Origin: Owenia fusiformis | Taxonomy: Eukaryota > Annelida > Polychaeta > Sabellida > Oweniidae | NCBI GenBank assembly: GCA_903813345.2 | Contig: CAIIXF020000462.1 | Location: 1 to 11,000, forward strand | DNA length: 11,000 nucleotides | Direction: 5' to 3' | The notes under the pieces: generated by a model | What the model saw: only the letters and a program-made list of their open reading frames with translations | Told to the model about the DNA's origin: nothing | Databases searched by the model: none | Position numbers and translations under genes: made by a program | Shown here: positions 6,945 through 11,000 of the stretch, piece by piece | Numbering within the stretch: position 1 is the first letter of the stretch | Layout: every line of letters begins with the position of its first letter

Positions 6945-7027
6945 TAGACTCCAGATGAAATCTGGAGTCTATTGTTTTCGTCAGTTTTCTTATTCTTATT
7001 AGACTCCAGATGTAAATCTGGAGTCTA
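6945..7027 (+). repeat. Two tandem 5' hairpins of E4
   Basis: Inverted repeats lie at 6945-6971 (12-bp arms, loop GAA) and 7000-7027 (12-bp arms, loop GTAA), 55 bases apart. They are followed by TTGTTTTCGTCAG and TTCTTATT. The follow-on GTTTTCGTCAG differs from the E1 version (CTTTTGCCTG) and matches E6, so hairpin units were multiplied within each element separately. Confidence 0.75.
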
Positions 7028-7181
7028 TTGTTTTCGTCAGTATTCTTATTCTTATTATTATTCTTTGTTTATTATTCTTTTCCAGTTTTCTCGTTAACTA
7101 GAAGATATTGAGTCAAGTCCTATATATGGTCCATTTAGGTCCTAGATTTAGTTTCTCGGAAATTGGGTCAAATTTTTTTCT

Positions 7182-7194
7182 AGGTCAAAGGTCA
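7182..7194 (+). promoter_or_regulatory. DR1-type site in E4 head
   Basis: Perfect AGGTCAAAGGTCA with the third half-site AGGTCA at 7201, as in E3. Confidence 0.3.
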
Positions 7195-7563
7195 AGAACT
7201 AGGTCAAATCTTACATTTTCAACATTCTGTCATTTATCTTGGTCGTCGTTTATCGTAACTCCTAAATCTTTTTTTCATCATGTAGCTTAGAAAAAGCCGA
7301 AGCAAAGATATGACATTAGATTTTTGATTACTCTTACCGATTTTTAAATATGGGGTCCAGAAAATAGGTCACGACAAAAAGTTCTCCAAATTCAACATAT
7401 GACATATGAACTAAGGGTAGAATTTTCTCAGGAATCCGAATCTGCAAACCAAATTTCGATCCGACTTCCGGTTCAAAAGTAATGACGTTTTGAATTTTCA
7501 AAAAAAATCAATATGATAGTAGCCTCATAGAAAGTCAAGAGTAGTGCAGACAATATTGAAAAA

Positions 7564-7830
7564 TCCATCCATCTATCATATCCATCCATCTTATCCTATC
7601 CTATCCTTCTTTCCTATCCTTCCTATCCTATCCTTCCTTCTTATCCTATCCTATCCTTCCTATTCTGTCCTATCTTATTCTTTCTTCCTATTCTATCGTA
7701 TCCTATCCTATCCTTTCTTCCTATTCTATCCTATCCTATCCTTCCTTCCTATTCTATCCTATCCTTCCTTCCTATTCTGTCCTATCCTTCCTATCAATCC
7801 ATCCATTCATCCATCCATCCGTCCTCTTAT
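7564..7830 (+). repeat. TATCC-type microsatellite, first block of E4
   Basis: Imperfect TATCC/TTCC repeats, with ATCCATCC at both edges, form a pyrimidine-rich tract. Apparent reading frames through it encode only Leu/Pro/Ser/Tyr/Phe-rich low-complexity sequence and are not genes. Confidence 0.9.
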
Positions 7831-7832
7831 TA

Positions 7833-7924
7833 TGGATGACTCGGCTTATTCTGGATGACTCAGCTTATTCTGGATGACTTGGCTTATTCTGGATGACTCT
7901 GCTTATTCTGGATGACTCGGCTAT
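7833..7924 (+). repeat. 19-bp minisatellite, first block of E4 (five copies)
   Basis: TGGATGACTCGGCTTATTC is repeated at 7833, 7852, 7871, 7890 and 7909 with single-base changes at the two variable positions (TCGG, TCAG, TTGG, TCTG). The last copy turns into ATATCCATCCCAC and returns to microsatellite. Confidence 0.9.
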
Positions 7925-8080
7925 ATCCATCCCACCTAGCCTATCCTATCCAATCCTATCCTTCTTTACTATCCTTCCTATCCTATACTATCCCATCCTT
8001 TCTTCCTATTCTATCCTATCCTTCCTTCCTATTCTGGAAGGAAGGATAGGATAGGATAAGAAGGATAGGAAAGAGGGATA
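7925..8080 (+). repeat. TATCC-type microsatellite, second block of E4, with inverted segment
   Basis: This block is the CTATCC/TTCC type up to 8029, after which the strand flips to GGAAGGATAGG until about 8080. It is the only place in the array where the purine strand is on top. Confidence 0.9.
8011..8054. repeat. Inverted repeat within microsatellite
   Basis: A 19-base left arm (8011-8029) and its exact inverse (8036-8054) surround the six-base loop TATTCT. Similarity continues further with mismatches to about 8002 and 8064. This could extrude a long hairpin and suggests a local inversion or fold-back synthesis. Confidence 0.8.
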
Positions 8081-8084
8081 TGAC

Positions 8085-8119
8085 TGGATGACTTGGCTTA
8101 TTCTGGATGACTCGGCTAT
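8085..8119 (+). repeat. 19-bp minisatellite, second block of E4 (two copies)
   Basis: Copies start at 8085 and 8104; the second runs into ATATCCATCCCAC exactly like the copy at 7909. The interval 7909-8104 (195 bases) is therefore a higher-order duplication of minisatellite plus microsatellite. Confidence 0.85.
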
Positions 8120-8266
8120 ATCCATCCCACGTATCCTATCAAATCCTATCCTTCTTTCTCATCCTTCCTATCCTTTCCTATCCTTTCTTCCTATTCTATC
8201 CTATCCTTTCTTCCTATTCTGTCCTATCCTTCCTATCCTATCAATCCATCCATTCATCCATCCATC
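8120..8266 (+). repeat. TATCC-type microsatellite, third block of E4
   Basis: This block parallels 7925-8030 and ends with TATCAATCCATCCATTCATCC, as does the first block, before the minisatellite resumes. Confidence 0.9.
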
Positions 8267-8366
8267 GGCTTATTCTGGATGACTCGGCTTATTCTGGATG
8301 ACTCAGCTTATTCTGGATGACATGGCTTATTCTGGATGACTCGGCTCATTCTGGATGACTCGGCTA
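8267..8366 (+). repeat. 19-bp minisatellite, third block of E4 (five to six copies)
   Basis: Repeats of GGCTTATTCTGGATGACTC carry variants (ACATGG, CTCATTC). The last copy ends GGCTAAAAAAAAG, leading straight into the 3' subterminal repeat. Confidence 0.9.
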
Positions 8367-8379
8367 AAAAAAAGTCTAG

Positions 8380-8418
8380 ATCTGGAGTCTGAAATTGAAT
8401 TCAATTTCCAAAATCTAG
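8380..8418 (+). repeat. 3' terminal structure of E4
   Basis: ATCTGGAGTCT (8380-8390) is followed by an uninterrupted palindrome, GAAATTGAATTCAATTTC (8391-8408), then CAAAAT and CTAG (8415-8418). The loop bases seen in other copies are lost but the symmetry is perfect, a compensated change compared with E5. Confidence 0.6.
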
Positions 8419-8531
8419 TTATTGTTCTACCCACGTTTTCTCCTTAACTAGAAGACATTGAGTCAAGTCCTGTATATGGTCAATTTAGGTCCAGGATCTA
8501 GTTTCTCGGAAATTGATTCAATTTTTTATCT

Positions 8532-8544
8532 AGGTCAAAGGTCA
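8532..8544 (+). promoter_or_regulatory. DR1-type site in E5 head
   Basis: Perfect AGGTCAAAGGTCA followed by AGAACT and a third AGGTCA, the same triple as in E3 and E4. Confidence 0.3.
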
Positions 8545-8675
8545 AGAACTAGGTCAAATCCAGTACTTTGTCACTTTTTTTGATTTTCTCGGTCGTCCTT
8601 CAATATTTTCGATCCTGTTTTTTTTCATTGTGTTCCTCATAAAAAAGTAGGAAAGCTAGGGTCGATTTAGTTTTT

Positions 8676-8704
8676 TGATATCTCGAACCGATTTCGAGAT
8701 ATCA
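8676..8704. repeat. Perfect 12-bp hairpin in the E5 head
   Basis: TGATATCTCGAA (8676-8687), loop CCGAT, TTCGAGATATCA (8693-8704) are exact inverse arms. Other heads have only the right arm (CCGATTTTGAGATATGG), so the left arm was gained or best kept in E5. Confidence 0.7.
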
Positions 8705-8927
8705 GTGTCCGAAAACGAGGTCCAAAAAAAGTTCTCCGAATCCAATGTCCAGGATATTAGTCTTATAGGAATTTGTCTCAGGATTCTGAATCTGAAAACC
8801 AAATTGAAATCCGACTTCCGGTTCAAGAGTTATGACGTTTTGAAAGTTCGAGAAAAATCGATCTGATGGTACCCTTATAGAATGTCAAGAAAGGTGAAAA
8901 AAAATTGAAAAAATACCAGTCCAGTCC

Positions 8928-9016
8928 ATTTTCAGGTCCAAGTCCAGGTCCAGTCAAGGTCCAATTCCAGTGTTTGACCAGGGCCAAGTCAAGTCTAGGT
9001 CTAAATCCAGTCCAGG
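8928..9016 (+). repeat. CCAGT/GTCCA degenerate microsatellite in E5
   Basis: CCAGTCCAGTCC, AGGTCCAAGTCCAGG and similar words fill this stretch between the element-head junction and the first satellite monomer. It occupies the position where E4 has TATCC repeats. Confidence 0.75.
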
Positions 9017-9017
9017 G

Positions 9018-10440
9018 CCTAGGTCAAAATCTAGGTCAAATACAAAGTTTTTCCTTATTTTTGCGATTCTGACACTACACTTCAATAATATTCTTCAAAA
9101 TTGTGTATACATGTAGCCAAGAGTGTGCTTATAGTGTTAGCCTTTTGCCGTCATAAAGTATTTTGACCCACTTTTGAGATATGGTGTCCGAAAAGTAGGT
9201 CAAAATAAAAAGTTCTCCAAATTTAACGTTTGAGTTATGAATTAGGTTTAGAATTTTGTCAGGAATCCGAATCTGTAAACCAAATTTTGATCCGATTTCC
9301 GGTTCGGAAGTTATGTCGTTTTAAAAGCTCAAAAATCGCTAAATTTGGCGCCCTTGTTAAGTCAATGGGAAAAAAGATTTTTTTGAAGTGAAAAATACGA
9401 AATATAGACTGAGTTCAGCTTAATTTAATGAAAGCCTTTAAAAGAAGGGGACCTCAAAAGCCATCTAGCTTCAAAATTTGGACACCAAAATGCCTAGGTC
9501 AAAATCTAGGTCAAATTCAAAGTTTTTCCTTATTTTTGCTATTCTGACACTACAGATTAATTATATTCTTTGAAATTTTGTATGCATGTAGCCAAGAGTG
9601 TGCTTATAGTGTTAGCCTTTTGCCGTCAGAAAGTATTTTGACCCACTTTTGAGATATGGTGTCCGAAAAGTAGGTCAAAATAAATTTTTTTCCAAATTTA
9701 ACATATGAGTTATGAATTAAGTATAGAATTTTCTCAGGAATCCGGATCTGCAAATCAAATTTCGGTCCGACTTCCGGTACGGAAGTAATTACATTTTGAA
9801 AGCTCAAAAATCGCTAAATTTGGTGCCCCATGTTATGTCAATGGGAAAAAAGATTTTTTTGAAGTGAAAAATACGGAATATAGAGTTCAGCTTCATATAA
9901 TCAAAGCCTTTAAAAGAAGGGGACCTCAAAAGCCATCTAGAATCAAAATTTGGACACCGAAATGCCTAGATCAAAATCTAGGTCAAATTCACAGGTTTTC
10001 CTTATTTTTTCGATTCTGACACTACACTTTAATAATATTCTTCGAAATTGTGTATACATGTAGCCAAGAATATGCTAATAGTGTTAGCCTTTTGCCGTCA
10101 GAAAGTATTTTGACCCACTTTTGAGATATGGTGTCCGAAAAGTAGGTCAAAATAAAAATTTCTCCAAATTTAATATATGAGTTATGAATTAAGGGGGGAA
10201 TTTTGTCAGGAATCCGAATCTGTAAACCAAATTTCGATCCGACTTCCGGTTCGGAAGTTATGGCGTGTCCGAAAAGTAGGTTAAAATAAAAAATCTCCAA
10301 ATTTAACGTATGAGTTATGAATTAGGGGTAGAATTTTGTCAGAAATCTGAATCTGCAAACCAAATTTCGATCCGACTTCCGGTTCGGAAGTTATGGCGTT
10401 TTGAAATTTCGAGAAAAATCGATCTGATGGTATCCTGATA
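9018..10440 (+). repeat. 474-bp satellite array in E5 (monomers M5-M7)
   Basis: Copies begin at 9018, 9493 and 9965 (spacings 475 and 472); the third also contains a 134-bp internal duplication. Landmarks are the same as in E3. These copies share their own variants (TGTAGCCAAGAGTGTGC, CTTTAAAAGAAGGGG, AGCCATCTAG), so E5 monomers are closer to each other than to most E3 monomers, the pattern of local homogenisation. Confidence 0.8.
10132..10400 (+). repeat. 134-bp internal duplication in satellite monomer M7
   Basis: TGTCCGAAAAGTAGGT starts at 10132 and 10266 and is joined by the same GTTATGGCG-TGTCC junction as in M2. The sequence after the second copy (CGAGAAAAATCGATCTGATGGTATCCTGATA) also matches M2. 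The shared breakpoint points to a single event copied to both places. Confidence 0.75.
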
Positions 10441-10475
10441 AAAAGTCAAGAGTAGAGAAGAAAATATTGAAAAAT

Positions 10476-10693
10476 TCATCCATCCTTCCTATCTGATCCT
10501 ATCCTATCCTTCCTATCTATCCTTCCTTTGTATCTTTTCCTTCCTATCCTTCCTATCCTATCCTATCCTTTCTTCCTATTCTATTCTATCCTATCCTTTC
10601 TTCCTATTCTATTCTATCCTATCCTTCTTTCTTAATCTATCCTATCGTTCTTTCCTATTCTATCCTATCATACCTTCCTATTTTATTTATCCA
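10476..10693 (+). repeat. TATCC-type microsatellite of E5
   Basis: It begins TTCATCCATCC after ATATTGAAAAA, the same junction as E4, and runs as imperfect TATCC/TTCC/TTCTATT repeats to TTTATCCATC. Confidence 0.9.
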
Positions 10694-10701
10694 TCTTTTT
10701 C

Positions 10702-10752
10702 TGGATGACTCAGCTTATTCTGGATGACTCGGCTTATTCTTGATGACTCGAC
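10702..10752 (+). repeat. 19-bp minisatellite of E5 (about three copies)
   Basis: TGGATGACTCAGCTTATTC, then TGGATGACTCGGCTTATTC and a diverged TGATGACTCGACT lead to AAAAAAAGTCTAG and the 3' end. E4 and E5 share this order, so the minisatellite belongs to the element's 3' module. Confidence 0.85.
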
Positions 10753-10766
10753 TAAAAAAAGTCTAG

Positions 10767-10809
10767 ATCTGGAGTCTGAAATTGAACTCGTTCAATTTCC
10801 AAAATCTAG
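10767..10809 (+). repeat. 3' terminal structure of E5
   Basis: ATCTGGAGTCT (10767-10777) is followed by GAAATTGAAC-tc-GTTCAATTTC (10778-10799, 10-bp arms), CAAAAT and CTAG (10806-10809). E4 and E5 share the preceding AAAAAAAGTCTAG, so they have a common 3' lineage. Confidence 0.6.
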
Positions 10810-11000
10810 TTATTAGACTCCAGATTGAAAATCTGGAGTCTATTGTTCTCGTCAGTTTTCTTATTCTTCTTATTCTTATTATTATTATTATTCTAAACCA
10901 GTTTTCTCAGTAACCATAAGGTCTTCAGTAAAGTCAATCATTTGGTCAATTTAGGTTCAGTATCTAGTTCCTCGGAAATTGGGTCAAATTTTTATCTAGG
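10810..11000 (+). mobile_element. Element E6, 5' part only (runs off the window)
   Basis: E6 starts directly after the E5 CTAG with TTATTAGACTCCAG, one hairpin (10814-10842) and a TTATTATT tract. The head then follows, TTTTCTCAGTAACCATAAGG (about 10901) and TCCTCGGAAATTGGGTCA. The window ends inside the conserved TTTTTATCTAGG just where the AGGTCA direct repeat should begin. Confidence 0.55.
10814..10842 (+). repeat. Single 5' hairpin of E6
   Basis: TAGACTCCAGATT-gaa-AATCTGGAGTCTA has perfect 13-bp arms. It begins four bases after the E5 CTAG, giving the tightest example of a 3' end joined to a 5' end. Confidence 0.75.

Larger units (their letters stand above)
6932..8418 (+). mobile_element. 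Element E4 (two 5' hairpins, one head unit, large microsatellite)
   Basis: E4 abuts the E3 CTAG through TTATTATTATTATT and carries two TAGACTCCAGAT hairpins (6945-6971 and 7000-7027). The head runs from about 7084 and ends after one core module at about 7540 with GTCAAGAGTAG and ATATTGAAAAAT. Nearly 800 bases of TATCC-type microsatellite alternating with 19-bp minisatellite follow. The 3' end is at 8380-8418. It has no full 474-bp monomer. Confidence 0.55.
8419..10809 (+). mobile_element. Element E5 (long form with CCAGT tract and three monomers)
   Basis: E5 starts TTATTGTTCTACCC with no 5' hairpin; the head begins at about 8433. After one core module it reaches the same junction as E4 (GTCAAGAAAGG and AAAATTGAAAAAAT, about 8884-8917). 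Here the junction is followed by a CCAGT-type tract, then three satellite monomers, a second copy of the GTCAAGAGTAG junction (10445), TATCC microsatellite, minisatellite and the 3' end at 10767-10809. It seems to be two element ends fused around a satellite insert. Confidence 0.55.
2421..11000 (+). mobile_element. Head-to-tail array of Helitron/HINE-like non-autonomous elements (E1-E6)
   Basis: Six related units follow each other in the same orientation. Five complete 3' ends are visible: ATCTGGAGTCT, a palindrome of 8-10-bp arms, 6-8 bases, CTAG, then TTATT. The CTAGs are at 3494-3497, 4241-4244, 6928-6931, 8415-8418 and 10806-10809. Three starts carry hairpins of the inverse motif TAGACTCCAGAT. 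Subterminal inverted repeats, a 3' hairpin just before CTAG, an internal satellite or microsatellite, and T after CTAG are the known architecture of HINE/DINE-type Helitron relatives. No Rep or helicase coding sequence exists in the window, so any movement would need proteins supplied elsewhere. The classical 5' TC end could not be identified. A plain composite satellite is the alternative. Confidence 0.5.

Noticed and set aside
7108-7290. 60-codon plus-strand ORF in the E4 head
   Set aside because: Equivalent heads in E3 and E5 do not keep the frame.
7544-8301. Leu/Pro/Ser/Tyr-rich plus-strand ORFs
   Set aside because: They are translations of the TATCC microsatellite and 19-bp minisatellite.
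8675-8866. 63-codon plus-strand ORF in the E5 head
   Set aside because: It spans the hairpin and core module and is not conserved in the other heads.
2421-11000. Autonomous Helitron (Rep/helicase) or DNA transposase gene
   Set aside because: No frame in either strand is long enough or contains recognisable Rep, helicase or transposase motifs.

Overview
The window looks like repeat-dominated DNA from an invertebrate animal nucleus. It is AT-rich and has no operons, no Shine-Dalgarno sites and no normal gene density. It carries tRNA-derived and retroelement-like sequence followed by a long array of satellites and simple repeats. Frequent AGGTCA/TGACCT motifs recall repeats I associate with molluscs, but that is weak, memory-based support and I cannot name the species.

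Left part (1-2420). The only convincing protein-coding sequence is an ORF on the minus strand. It begins at 747, runs without a stop for 249 codons and leaves the window at base 1. Its C-terminal part looks like the gag-like first protein of tyrosine-recombinase (DIRS/Ngaro-type) retrotransposons. Upstream of it lie weak promoter-like motifs. Next come two degenerate tRNA-like sequences in opposite orientation; one is flanked by an 11-bp direct repeat. They are followed by a 145-bp direct repeat, a 57-bp duplication and four degenerate copies of an ~86-bp tandem repeat.

Right part (2421-11000). About 8.6 kb is a head-to-tail array of at least six related elements, here E1-E6. Each intact copy ends in ATCTGGAGTCT, then a short palindrome (AATTGAAC/GTTCAATT type), then 6-8 bases, then CTAG followed by T. 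The next copy starts at once in a TTATT tract. Three starts (E1, E4, E6) carry one to three hairpins of TAGACTCCAGAT/ATCTGGAGTCTA, the inverse of the 3' motif. This matches the layout of non-autonomous Helitron/Helentron-type (HINE/DINE-like) elements: subterminal inverted repeats, a 3' hairpin, CTRR, an internal satellite and insertion next to T. No Rep/helicase gene is present, and exact 5' ends are not fixed.

Inside the elements are a conserved head with a perfect or near-perfect AGGTCA-A-AGGTCA direct repeat, zero to four copies of a ~474-bp satellite monomer, a slot for TATCC-type (once CCAGT-type) microsatellite, and a 19-bp minisatellite. A core module (TCTCAGGAATCCGAATCTG ... CTTCCGGTT ... 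GTTATGGCG) occurs about 16 times. Most of this region therefore descends from one ancestral unit. No RNA polymerase II gene, rRNA gene or CRISPR is supported in this part.
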